22,513 nucleotides of DNA, taken from positions 1 to 22,513 of the forward strand of contig CAZVCZ010000014.1 of assembly GCA_964626275.1 (NCBI GenBank), read 5' to 3'. Position 1 is the stretch's first letter, and each line of letters opens with the position of its first letter. Under the pieces are notes generated by a model, which saw only the letters and a list, made by a program, of their open reading frames with translations, was not told the origin of the DNA and made no database searches. Source of the DNA: M55B157 sp964626275. GTDB taxonomy: Bacteria; Actinomycetota; Actinomycetes; S36-B12. The position numbers were made by a program, and so were the translations under genes. Below, one piece after another: positions 7,208-15,653 of this stretch.

Positions 7208-7223
7208 GAGGCCAGTCGGCCTC
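7208..7223 (+). other. Leader hairpin in the dnaK 5' UTR
   Basis: GAGGCC (7208-7213) and GGCCTC (7218-7223) pair exactly around AGTC. In the predicted transcript it sits between the promoter and the tandem repeat, so it could affect mRNA stability or temperature-dependent folding. Function not shown. Confidence 0.4.
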
Positions 7224-7230
7224 GCGACAT

Positions 7231-7267
7231 GACACTACGTACAAGAAACGACACTACGTACAAGAAA
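7231..7267 (+). repeat. Tandem 18-bp repeat (19-nt period) in the dnaK leader
   Basis: GACACTACGTACAAGAAA occurs at 7231-7248 and again at 7250-7267, separated by one C. Each copy has the palindrome TACGTA and ends in a purine-rich run. The second copy runs straight into the Shine-Dalgarno GAAGGA (7268-7273). Two identical copies could be a recent duplication, a paired binding site or an assembly join. Confidence 0.9.
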
Positions 7268-7281
7268 GAAGGACACCCCTG

Positions 7282-9123
<1,842 letters not shown>

Positions 9124-9140
9124 CGAGGGGACGCGACCAG

Positions 9141-9707
9141 ATGACCGAGAATCCCGACCAGGAGAACGAGGGCATCCGCGTCCACGACCGACGCCGCATC
9201 GATCCGGAGACCTTCGAGGTGCGGGAGCCCAGTGCTCCCGCACCCGAGGGTGCGGCGGAGGGCACCATCGTGGAAGAGGATCTCTCCGCGACAGAGGCGA
9301 AGGTCGCCGAACTCACCGACGACCTTCGCCGGGTGCACGCTGAATACGCCAACTACCGCAAGCGCGTTGATCGTGACCGCGAAGCAGCGCGTGAGGTGGT
9401 GATTGCCGGGGTGCTGAACGATCTGCTCCCGGTGCTCGATGACATCGAGCGGGCGCGTGAGCACGGCGAACTCGAGGGTGCGTTCAAGACCGTGGGTGAG
9501 AATCTCGAGCAGGTGGCAACGCGACTGGGCATGGAGCGTTTCGGCGCTGAGAATGAGCCCTTCGATCCCACCGTGCATGAGGCACTCACCAGTGAGCCGC
9601 GAGACGGTATCGATGAGCCCACGGTGGTGGCGGTCTACCAGCCCGGCTACCGGATCGGAGAGCGCATCATCCGGCCGGCTCGGGTGGCCGTTGCGGGCAC
9701 CGACTGA
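9141..9707 (+). CDS. grpE: Nucleotide exchange factor GrpE
   Basis: 188 residues. GrpE dimers release ADP from DnaK. A disordered acidic N terminus (about 1-45) is followed by the long coiled-coil helix (about 48-85, with ELTDDLRRVHAEYANYRKRV), a helical bundle including VLNDLLPVLDDIERA, and the C-terminal beta wing with FDPTVHEAL and VVAVYQPGYRIGERIIRPARV. Start: ATG 9141 is preceded at good distance by GAGGGGA (9125-9131). An in-frame GTG at 9120 overlaps the dnaK stop but has no ribosome site, so it is not used here. It lies 17 bp after dnaK in the same operon. Confidence 0.98.
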   Translation: MTENPDQENEGIRVHDRRRIDPETFEVREPSAPAPEGAAEGTIVEEDLSATEAKVAELTDDLRRVHAEYANYRKRVDRDREAAREVVIAGVLNDLLPVLDDIERAREHGELEGAFKTVGENLEQVATRLGMERFGAENEPFDPTVHEALTSEPRDGIDEPTVVAVYQPGYRIGERIIRPARVAVAGTD

Positions 9708-9739
9708 CGTATACGACAACAGATCGACGAACGAGCGAT

Positions 9740-9775
9740 CACGAACGCAGATGAGGTAGGCACGAAAGCAGATGA
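9740..9775 (+). repeat. Imperfect direct repeat duplicating the dnaJ start context
   Basis: CACGAACGCAGATGA (9740-9754) and CACGAAAGCAGATGA (9761-9775) differ at one base, with a period of 21. Both contain an ATG; the second is the dnaJ start. The first ATG (9751) is in frame but reads ATG-AGG-TAG, a two-codon open frame. The GAGGTAGG between the copies (9753-9760) may be the dnaJ ribosome site. Confidence 0.7.
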
Positions 9776-10938
9776 ACAAGGACTGGTTGGACAAGGACTT
9801 CTACGCCATGCTCGGCGTGTCCAAGTCTGCGTCTGCCGATGAGATCAAGAAGGCCTACCGCACGTTGGCGCGAGAACTCCACCCGGATAAGAACCCCGGT
9901 GATAAAGCTGCGGAGGAGAAGTTCAAGGGCGTGTCGGAGGCCTATGACGTGCTCTCCGATGATGCCAAGCGCAAGGAATACGACGAGGCTCGCTCGCTGT
10001 TCGCCGGAGGCGGTGGGTTCCGCCCCGGTGGCGGTGGCTTCGGCGGCGGCGGCTTCGGTGGAGGCGGACAGACCTACGACTTCTCCGATGTGTTCAGTGG
10101 TGAAGACGGTGGTCTCGGCGACATCCTCGGCAACATCTTCAATCGCGGGCGTGGTGGACGCAGCGCCCAGCGGGCGCGGCGGGGCGCTGACCTCGACAGT
10201 GAGATCACCCTCGGATTCGACGAGGCGCTCTCCGGTGTCACGGTCCCGCTCCGACTGTCCAGCGAGGGTGCGTGCACGGCATGCCACGGAACGGGCGCGA
10301 AGGCGGGAACGGTCCCCCGACTGTGCCCGACCTGTGAGGGATCGGGTCAGACATCCCGGAACGCCGGTGGCTTCGCCTTCGCCGAGCCCTGCCAGACCTG
10401 CCATGGTCGTGGACTGATCGTCGATGACCCCTGCGCCAGTTGCCGCGGCTCCGGCCGGGGCATGAGCAGCCGAACCGTCCAGGCCCGCATCCCCGCCGGG
10501 GTCAAGGACGGATCGCGAATCCGGTTGAAGGGCAAGGGTGCCCCGGGAGAGAACGGTGGACCGAGCGGTGACCTCTATGTCACCGTCCACGTCGACTCCC
10601 ACCCCGTGTTCGGACGCAAGGGCGACAACCTGACAGTCTCGGTGCCGGTGACGTTCACCGAAGCCGCACTCGGCGCACAGGTGAAGGTTCCGGTGCCAGG
10701 TGGTTCGACAGTGACGCTGAAGATCCCCGAGGGCACCGCGAACGGACGAACCTTCCGAGTCCGCGGACGCGGGGTGGCCCGCAAGGACGGAACGAAGGGT
10801 GACCTGCTGGCCACTATCGAGGTGATTGTGCCCCCCACGCTCACCGATGAGTCGCGCCAAGCCCTTCAGGCGTATGCCGACTCCATGGGGGATGTCGACC
10901 CTCGCGCCGATCTCCTTGCGGCGGCGAAGGGGGACTAG
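9772..10938 (+). CDS. dnaJ: Chaperone DnaJ (Hsp40, type I)
   Basis: 388 residues. Co-chaperone that delivers substrates to DnaK and stimulates its ATPase. J domain at about residues 10-73 with the essential HPD (LHPDKNPG). A Gly/Phe-rich linker (about 81-105) follows. The zinc-finger domain has all four motifs, CTACHGTG, CPTCEGSG, CQTCHGRG and CASCRGSG, and two C-terminal beta domains follow (QARIPAGVKDGSRIRLKGKG onward). All key residues are present. The start region is duplicated (9740-9775), and the 64-bp gap after grpE is the largest within the operon. The stop codon directly abuts hspR. Confidence 0.98.
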   Translation: MNKDWLDKDFYAMLGVSKSASADEIKKAYRTLARELHPDKNPGDKAAEEKFKGVSEAYDVLSDDAKRKEYDEARSLFAGGGGFRPGGGGFGGGGFGGGGQTYDFSDVFSGEDGGLGDILGNIFNRGRGGRSAQRARRGADLDSEITLGFDEALSGVTVPLRLSSEGACTACHGTGAKAGTVPRLCPTCEGSGQTSRNAGGFAFAEPCQTCHGRGLIVDDPCASCRGSGRGMSSRTVQARIPAGVKDGSRIRLKGKGAPGENGGPSGDLYVTVHVDSHPVFGRKGDNLTVSVPVTFTEAALGAQVKVPVPGGSTVTLKIPEGTANGRTFRVRGRGVARKDGTKGDLLATIEVIVPPTLTDESRQALQAYADSMGDVDPRADLLAAAKGD

Positions 10939-11261
10939 ATGGAAGCCGAGGAATCCACTCCTGTCTACACGATCTCGGTCGCCGCGCAGCTGGCGGAATT
11001 GCACCCCCAGACGCTTCGCCAGTACGACCGCCTCGGCCTAGTTCGGCCGCAGCGGGTCAACGGGCGAAATCGCCTCTACTCTGCGCGCGATGTGGACCGG
11101 CTTCGAGAGATCGCGGAACTCTCCGCTGAAGGCGTCAGCCTCGTCGGGATCCAGCGGGTGCTGGAACTCGAGGCGGAACTCGACCGCGTACGCAACCACC
11201 TCGATGAACTTCTTCGCGAGAAGCAGTCCACCGCACTCGTGCTGTGGAACCCGCGTCGACG
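10939..11261 (+). CDS. hspR: Heat-shock repressor HspR (MerR family), 3' end in assembly gap
   Basis: 107 codons are visible, followed by CGN (Arg) at the gap edge. MerR-type helix-turn-helix: YTISVAAQLAELHPQTLRQY (10-29), DRLGLVRPQR, then the wing NRLYSARDVDRLREIAEL, and a dimerisation helix with leucines (about 65-93). The last visible residues, STALVLWNPRR, match the conserved C-terminal end of actinobacterial HspR proteins, so only the stop codon and perhaps a few residues are hidden. It represses the dnaK operon by binding HAIR sites, probably with DnaK. ATG 10939 follows the dnaJ TAG with no gap; AAGGGGG (10927-10933) is the ribosome site. Nearly complete rather than truncated. Confidence 0.96.
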
Positions 11262-11361
11262 NNNNNNNNNNNNNNNNNNNNNNNNNNNNNNNNNNNNNNN
11301 NNNNNNNNNNNNNNNNNNNNNNNNNNNNNNNNNNNNNNNNNNNNNNNNNNNNNNNNNNNNN
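11262..11361. other. Assembly gap of 100 Ns between hspR and clpB
   Basis: Exactly 100 Ns, the usual placeholder for unknown length. The flanks are the last codons of HspR and the ribosome-site region of clpB, so the hidden part should hold the hspR stop and the hspR-clpB spacer, possibly including a clpB promoter or HAIR site. Reading frames drawn across it are meaningless. Confidence 0.97.
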
Positions 11362-11380
11362 GAAGAGAAGACGAAAGAAG

Positions 11381-13963
11381 ATGGACATCCAATTCACCAC
11401 GCGAGCCCAGGAAGCGCTCGGTGCCTCGGTGCGCATGGCGGCGGCCCAGGGCAACGCACAGGTCGAGCCTGTGCACATCCTGGATTCCCTGCTCCAGCAG
11501 GGCGAGGGCATTGCCACGGCGCTGCTCGATGCCGTGGGTGTCGATGTGCGGGCCCTGACACACGAGGTCCGAAGCGTTGTCGAAGCGCTCCCGAGCGCGA
11601 GTGGTGCGACAGTGTCAGCTCCGCAATTGTCGGGCCAATCCCTCGCAGTGGTCAATGCTGCGAAGAAACTGGCCGATGAGCGCGGAGATGAATACGTCAG
11701 CACCGAACATCTACTCATCGCCCTCGCCGGTGAGGGCCAGACCAAGGACATCCTCAGTCGAGCAGGGGCGACGCCGGAGTCGCTCCTCGAGGCACTGCAG
11801 AGCATCCGAGGAGGAGCACGCGTGACATCCCCAGACCCCGAGGGCACCTTCCAGGCCCTGGAGAAGTACGGCGTCGACCTCACGGCGCGGGCTCGCGAGG
11901 GCAAGATCGATCCGGTCATCGGCCGGGATGAGGAGATTCGGCGCACGGTGCAGGTGCTGTCGCGGCGGACCAAGAACAATCCGGTGCTCATCGGTGACCC
12001 CGGTGTGGGCAAGACAGCTGTGGTGGAGGGACTCGCCCGACGGATCATCGAGGGCGATGTCCCCACCTCCCTGCAGGGCAAGACGCTGATCTCCCTGGAC
12101 CTGGGGGCGATGGTCGCCGGTGCGAAGTACCGCGGCGAGTTCGAGGAGCGACTCAAGGCGGTCCTCGACGAGATCAAGGAGTCCGAGGGCCAGATCATCA
12201 CGTTCATCGATGAGTTGCACACGGTCGTGGGCGCTGGTGCCGGTGGCGACTCCGCGATGGATGCAGGCAACATGCTCAAGCCGATGCTCGCTCGCGGTGA
12301 ACTGCGGATGATCGGTGCGACGACCCTCGATGAGTACCGCGAATATATCGAGAAGGACCCCGCACTCGAACGTCGTTTTCAGCAGGTGTTCGTCGATCAG
12401 CCGAGCGTGGAAGACACAATCGCCATCCTGCGTGGAATCAAGGAGAAGTACGAGGCGCATCACAAGGTGGTCATCGCCGATAGTGCTCTCATCGCCGCGG
12501 CGACGTTGTCCGATCGCTACATCACCTCACGCTTCCTCCCCGACAAGGCCATCGATCTGATGGATGAGTCGGCGGCGCGATTGCGTATGGAAATCGACTC
12601 CTCGCCGGTGGAGATCGACGTCCTGCAGCGACAGGTGGACCGCCTGCGAATGGAGGAGCTCGCGGTCGCGAAGGAATCCGATGATGCCTCGAAGGAACGA
12701 CTCGAGCGGATCCGCGCAGAGATTGCCGACAAGGAGGAGGAACTCTCCGGCCTGCGCGCGAAGTGGGATACCGAGAAGGCTGGCCTCGATCGCATCGGTG
12801 AGTTGAAGGTCCTGATCGACGATCTACGCGCCGTTGCCGACAAGGCCCAGCGCGAAGGCGACTTCGAGCAGGCTGCCCGCATCCTCTACGGAGAGATCCC
12901 GACCTTCGAGGAGGAGCTCGAGCGCGTGACCGCCGACACCAACGCGCGTGAATCGGCCATGGTGCAAGAAGAAGTCACCGCGGATGACATTGCCGAGGTT
13001 GTCTCGTCCTGGACAGGTATCCCGGCCGGCCGCCTGCTGCAGGGTGAGAGCGAAAAACTCCTGCAGATGGAGTCCTACCTGGACAAGCGTGTTGTTGGTC
13101 AGACGGCCGCGGTTCGAGAGGTGTCCGACGCCGTTCGTCGGTCCCGCGCCGGGATCGCAGATCCCAATCGTCCGACCGGCTCATTCCTCTTCCTCGGCCC
13201 GACAGGTGTGGGGAAGACGGAGTTGGCCAAGGCATTGGCGGAGTTCCTCTTCGACGATGAGCGCGCGATGGTGCGTATCGACATGAGCGAGTACTCCGAG
13301 AAGCATGCGGTCTCTCGCTTGGTCGGCGCGCCGCCCGGATATGTGGGCTACGAGGAAGGTGGTCAACTCACCGAGGCAGTCCGTCGGCGCCCCTACAGCG
13401 TGATCTTGCTCGACGAGGTCGAGAAGGCTCACCCGGAGATCTTCGACATCCTGCTGCAGGTCCTCGATGACGGTCGGCTGACCGATGGCCAGGGCCGGAC
13501 GGTGGATTTCCGCAACACCATCTTGATCCTGACCTCGAACCTCGGATCCCAGTTCCTCATCGATGTCACCACACCCTGGGAGGAGCGCAAGGAGCAGGCA
13601 CTCGCGGTCGTGCGCACACAATTCCGCCCGGAGTTCCTCAATCGACTCGATGCCATGGTGATGTTCGAGCCACTCGATCGAGCAGAACTCGAGCGGATCG
13701 CCCGGCTGCAGGTCGAGCAGGTGCAGCGGCGCCTCGATGATCGCCGGATCACCCTGGAGATCTCCGATGAGGCATTGGCCTGGCTGGTCAACAAGGGTTT
13801 CGATCCTGCGTACGGCGCGCGTCCCCTGCGCCGGCTGGTCCAGACTGCAATCGGTGATCCGCTCGCGAAGGAGATCCTCTCCGGCGAGGTGCATGACGGT
13901 GACGAGGTTCTCATCGGCACGGTGCCCGATGGTGATCACCTCACCGTGACGCCGCGACGCTGA
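11381..13963 (+). CDS. clpB: ATP-dependent disaggregase ClpB
   Basis: 860 residues, complete. AAA+ hexamer that extracts polypeptides from aggregates together with DnaK/DnaJ/GrpE. N domain about 1-145; first AAA+ module with Walker A GDPGVGKT (205-212) and Walker B IDELH (276-280); coiled-coil middle domain about 408-522, the DnaK docking site that separates ClpB from ClpA/ClpC; second AAA+ with GPTGVGKT (606-613) and LLDEVEKAH (676-684); C-terminal D2 small domain. No ClpP-binding loop motif was noticed. Start ATG 11381 has the purine-rich GAAAGAAG just upstream. It lies after hspR on the same strand across the gap, so HspR control is likely but its promoter cannot be seen. Confidence 0.98.
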   Translation: MDIQFTTRAQEALGASVRMAAAQGNAQVEPVHILDSLLQQGEGIATALLDAVGVDVRALTHEVRSVVEALPSASGATVSAPQLSGQSLAVVNAAKKLADERGDEYVSTEHLLIALAGEGQTKDILSRAGATPESLLEALQSIRGGARVTSPDPEGTFQALEKYGVDLTARAREGKIDPVIGRDEEIRRTVQVLSRRTKNNPVLIGDPGVGKTAVVEGLARRIIEGDVPTSLQGKTLISLDLGAMVAGAKYRGEFEERLKAVLDEIKESEGQIITFIDELHTVVGAGAGGDSAMDAGNMLKPMLARGELRMIGATTLDEYREYIEKDPALERRFQQVFVDQPSVEDTIAILRGIKEKYEAHHKVVIADSALIAAATLSDRYITSRFLPDKAIDLMDESAARLRMEIDSSPVEIDVLQRQVDRLRMEELAVAKESDDASKERLERIRAEIADKEEELSGLRAKWDTEKAGLDRIGELKVLIDDLRAVADKAQREGDFEQAARILYGEIPTFEEELERVTADTNARESAMVQEEVTADDIAEVVSSWTGIPAGRLLQGESEKLLQMESYLDKRVVGQTAAVREVSDAVRRSRAGIADPNRPTGSFLFLGPTGVGKTELAKALAEFLFDDERAMVRIDMSEYSEKHAVSRLVGAPPGYVGYEEGGQLTEAVRRRPYSVILLDEVEKAHPEIFDILLQVLDDGRLTDGQGRTVDFRNTILILTSNLGSQFLIDVTTPWEERKEQALAVVRTQFRPEFLNRLDAMVMFEPLDRAELERIARLQVEQVQRRLDDRRITLEISDEALAWLVNKGFDPAYGARPLRRLVQTAIGDPLAKEILSGEVHDGDEVLIGTVPDGDHLTVTPRR

Positions 13964-13972
13964 GGCAGCCGG

Positions 13973-14428
13973 CTACTCCGGGAGCGAGAAGTCAGCGGGG
14001 CCGGCGCCTGCGGGTGCGGCCCCGCTGGGGAAGTTGACCCGGAACTGCACGGCCCGGGAACTGCCCCCGACCTCGTCTCCGACATTCGCGCGAACGACGT
14101 AGCGACCGGGGCGGCCGAACTGAACCTCACCGCTGACAGCGAGGACGCTGCGCATGTCAGCTCCGGGGGTGGCTCCGGCGGGGCGTCCGGCCTCGACCGC
14201 GCCCTCGACGGCGAAGAGCTGCTCCCCATCCTCGTGCTCGACACTCACGGTGAGCGGGTAGGCGCGGTTGGTCTCGTTCCAACCGATGAGCAGGCTCACC
14301 CCGATGCCGAGGTGGACGGTCCCGAGGTTGCCCTCGTTGTCGAGGGGCTGGTCCATCTCGCTCCACCCGGCACCTTGCAGGTAGAGCAGGCCATTGATGG
14401 CCTCGGNNNNNNNNNNGATCTGCGGCAT
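13973..14428 (-). CDS. Small conserved protein, DUF6941-like; interrupted by a 10-N gap
   Basis: 151 residues if the gap is true to size. It begins MPQI, then four unknown residues, then EAINGLLYLQGAGWSEMDQP. This N-terminal pattern (short strand, 'NGxLYxxGxGW') and the following beta-rich body (VHLGIGVSLLIGWNETNRAYPLTVSVEHEDG, FGRPGRYVVRANV) resemble the uncharacterised DUF6941 family of actinobacterial proteins; this is from memory of the family, not a search. No enzyme motif, signal peptide or membrane segment is visible. The tail is Pro/Ala/Gly rich, encoded partly by a strong inverted repeat. The frame continues across the 10 Ns, so their number is probably right. It converges on clpB, 9 bp from its stop. 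Confidence 0.7.
   Translation of the reverse strand: MPQIXXXXEAINGLLYLQGAGWSEMDQPLDNEGNLGTVHLGIGVSLLIGWNETNRAYPLTVSVEHEDGEQLFAVEGAVEAGRPAGATPGADMRSVLAVSGEVQFGRPGRYVVRANVGDEVGGSSRAVQFRVNFPSGAAPAGAGPADFSLPE
13993..14027 (+). terminator. 11-bp perfect GC-rich hairpin after clpB
   Basis: CAGCGGGGCCG (13993-14003) and CGGCCCCGCTG (14017-14027) pair exactly around a 13-nt loop, starting 30 nt after the clpB stop. It is inside the 3' coding end of the opposing small gene. Very stable, without a T-tract. Likely terminates clpB transcription. Confidence 0.6.
14407..14416. other. 10-N gap inside the DUF6941-like gene
   Basis: Ten Ns near the 5' end of the minus-strand gene. The flanking frames agree with a 10-base gap, and the distance from the start codon to the NGLLY segment is about what related proteins show, so few or no bases seem to be missing. 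Confidence 0.95.
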
Positions 14429-14440
14429 GGGTCCATCCTG

Positions 14441-14455
14441 CCCTATCGGGTCACG
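14441..14455. promoter_or_regulatory. 15-bp motif shared with the FUSC/dcd intergenic region
   Basis: CCCTATCGGGTCACG matches 3132-3146 at 14 of 15 bases. Both copies lie in divergent gaps, 8-12 bp upstream of the minus-strand start codon. GGGTCACG recurs at 14466-14473, overlapping the aminotransferase -10. It may be a shared operator or promoter core. Confidence 0.4.
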
Positions 14456-14463
14456 CTGCAGGC

Positions 14464-14469
14464 TAGGGT
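14464..14469 (+). promoter_or_regulatory. Candidate -10 box of the aminotransferase operon (leaderless)
   Basis: TAGGGT followed by eight bases and the GTG start at 14478. No ribosome site lies before that GTG and no clear -35 is seen. Confidence 0.42.
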
Positions 14470-14477
14470 CACGGATC

Positions 14478-15653
14478 GTGGCACGACGTTCTCCGATCCT
14501 CGTCGAGCGGATGCGCCCCTATGAGCGCAGCGTCTTCGGTGACATGTCCGCTCTCGCTCGCTCATTCGGCGCGGTCAACCTCGGACAGGGATTCCCCGAC
14601 GAGGATGGCCCCGACGAACTCAAGGCCATCGCGACCGCGGCGATCGCGGATGGCAGAGGCAATCAATACCCCCCGGCGCACGGTCTGCCCGAGCTGCGTC
14701 AGGCCGTCGCGGAGCATCAGGATCGGTTCTACGGGCTCGACGTCGACCCGGACACCGGTGTCGTGGTCGGGACGGGCGCCAGCGAGGTTCTTCAGTCGGC
14801 GCTGATGGCGCTGTGCGAGGCCGGCGATGAGGTCGTGGTCTTCGAGCCGTGGTTCGACCTGTACGCCGCCGGGATCGCCCTCGCGGGGGCACGGCGGGTG
14901 AGCGTCCCACTCCGGCCGCCGGCCTACCGCCCCGACACCGATGCCCTTCGGGCTGCGATCACCGATCGAACCCGTGTGCTGCTGTTGAATTCGCCGCACA
15001 ATCCGACCGGTGTCGTGTTCAGCCCTGAGGAGTTGCAGGCGATCGCTGATATCGCCATTGAGCGCGACATTGTCGTGCTCTCCGATGAGGCGTACGAGCA
15101 TCTGTGGTTCGACGGTCATCCACATATCCCGATCGCAACTCTTCCGGGGATGTTCGAACGGACCATCAGCGTCGGCAGTGGGGGGAAGTCCTTTTCCTTC
15201 ACCGGCTGGAAGGTGGGCTGGGCGAGTGGCCCGGCTGACCTCATCGGCGCGGTACGGGTCGTTCGCCAGCACCTGTCGTATGTGTCGGGCGGGCCCTTCC
15301 AGTATGCGATTGCCGCAGGGCTGCGACTCCCGGACACCTACTTCGAACACTTGCGAAGCTCGATGCAAGGCAAGCGTGATCTGCTCACCACCGGACTACG
15401 CGATCTGGGATTCGGTGTCACCGAGTCTGAGGGCACCTACTTCGTCACCAGTGACCTCGGCCCGTTCGAGGTCGAAGACGGCAGCGCCCTGTGTGCCTGG
15501 TTGCCGGAGCATGTCGGTGTCGCGGCCATCCCGATCCAAGTGTTCTGCGACGATCCCGCCGTTGGGGCAGGGTCTATTCGGTGGGCTTTCGGCAAGTCCG
15601 ATGACACCCTGCGGGAAGCGCTGCGTCGGTTGGGTGAGGTGATCCAGGCATGA
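14478..15653 (+). CDS. PLP-dependent class I aminotransferase, DapC/kynurenine-aminotransferase type
   Basis: 391 residues, fold type I. Signatures: AVNLGQGFPDEDGP (32-45), NQYPPAHG, a VGTGASEVLQSAL cofactor loop, NSPHNPTG (171-178), SDEAYEHLWFDG with Asp203 and Tyr206, and SGGKSFSFTGWKVGW with the PLP-binding Lys237. It closely resembles the M. tuberculosis protein annotated as N-succinyldiaminopimelate aminotransferase (DapC, Rv0858c), so lysine/diaminopimelate synthesis is plausible, but the same subfamily includes kynurenine and methionine transaminases. Start: GTG 14478, with a TAGGGT box eight nt upstream; ATG 14511 (MRPYERSVF) is the alternative. Its last four bases overlap the next gene (ATGA), so the two are translationally coupled. 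Confidence 0.9.
   Translation: MARRSPILVERMRPYERSVFGDMSALARSFGAVNLGQGFPDEDGPDELKAIATAAIADGRGNQYPPAHGLPELRQAVAEHQDRFYGLDVDPDTGVVVGTGASEVLQSALMALCEAGDEVVVFEPWFDLYAAGIALAGARRVSVPLRPPAYRPDTDALRAAITDRTRVLLLNSPHNPTGVVFSPEELQAIADIAIERDIVVLSDEAYEHLWFDGHPHIPIATLPGMFERTISVGSGGKSFSFTGWKVGWASGPADLIGAVRVVRQHLSYVSGGPFQYAIAAGLRLPDTYFEHLRSSMQGKRDLLTTGLRDLGFGVTESEGTYFVTSDLGPFEVEDGSALCAWLPEHVGVAAIPIQVFCDDPAVGAGSIRWAFGKSDDTLREALRRLGEVIQA

Noticed and set aside
9739..11004. 421-codon open frame antisense to dnaJ
   Set aside because: Compositional shadow: the dnaJ reading is fully conserved with all zinc-finger and J-domain motifs.
10939..11261. hspR as a truncated pseudogene
   Set aside because: The visible end matches the family's C terminus; the stop is simply hidden by the assembly gap.
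11090..13963. 957-codon frame joining hspR sequence to clpB through the Ns
   Set aside because: Its N-terminal part reads hspR in the wrong frame and the join depends on the arbitrary 100-N placeholder; clpB starts at 11381.
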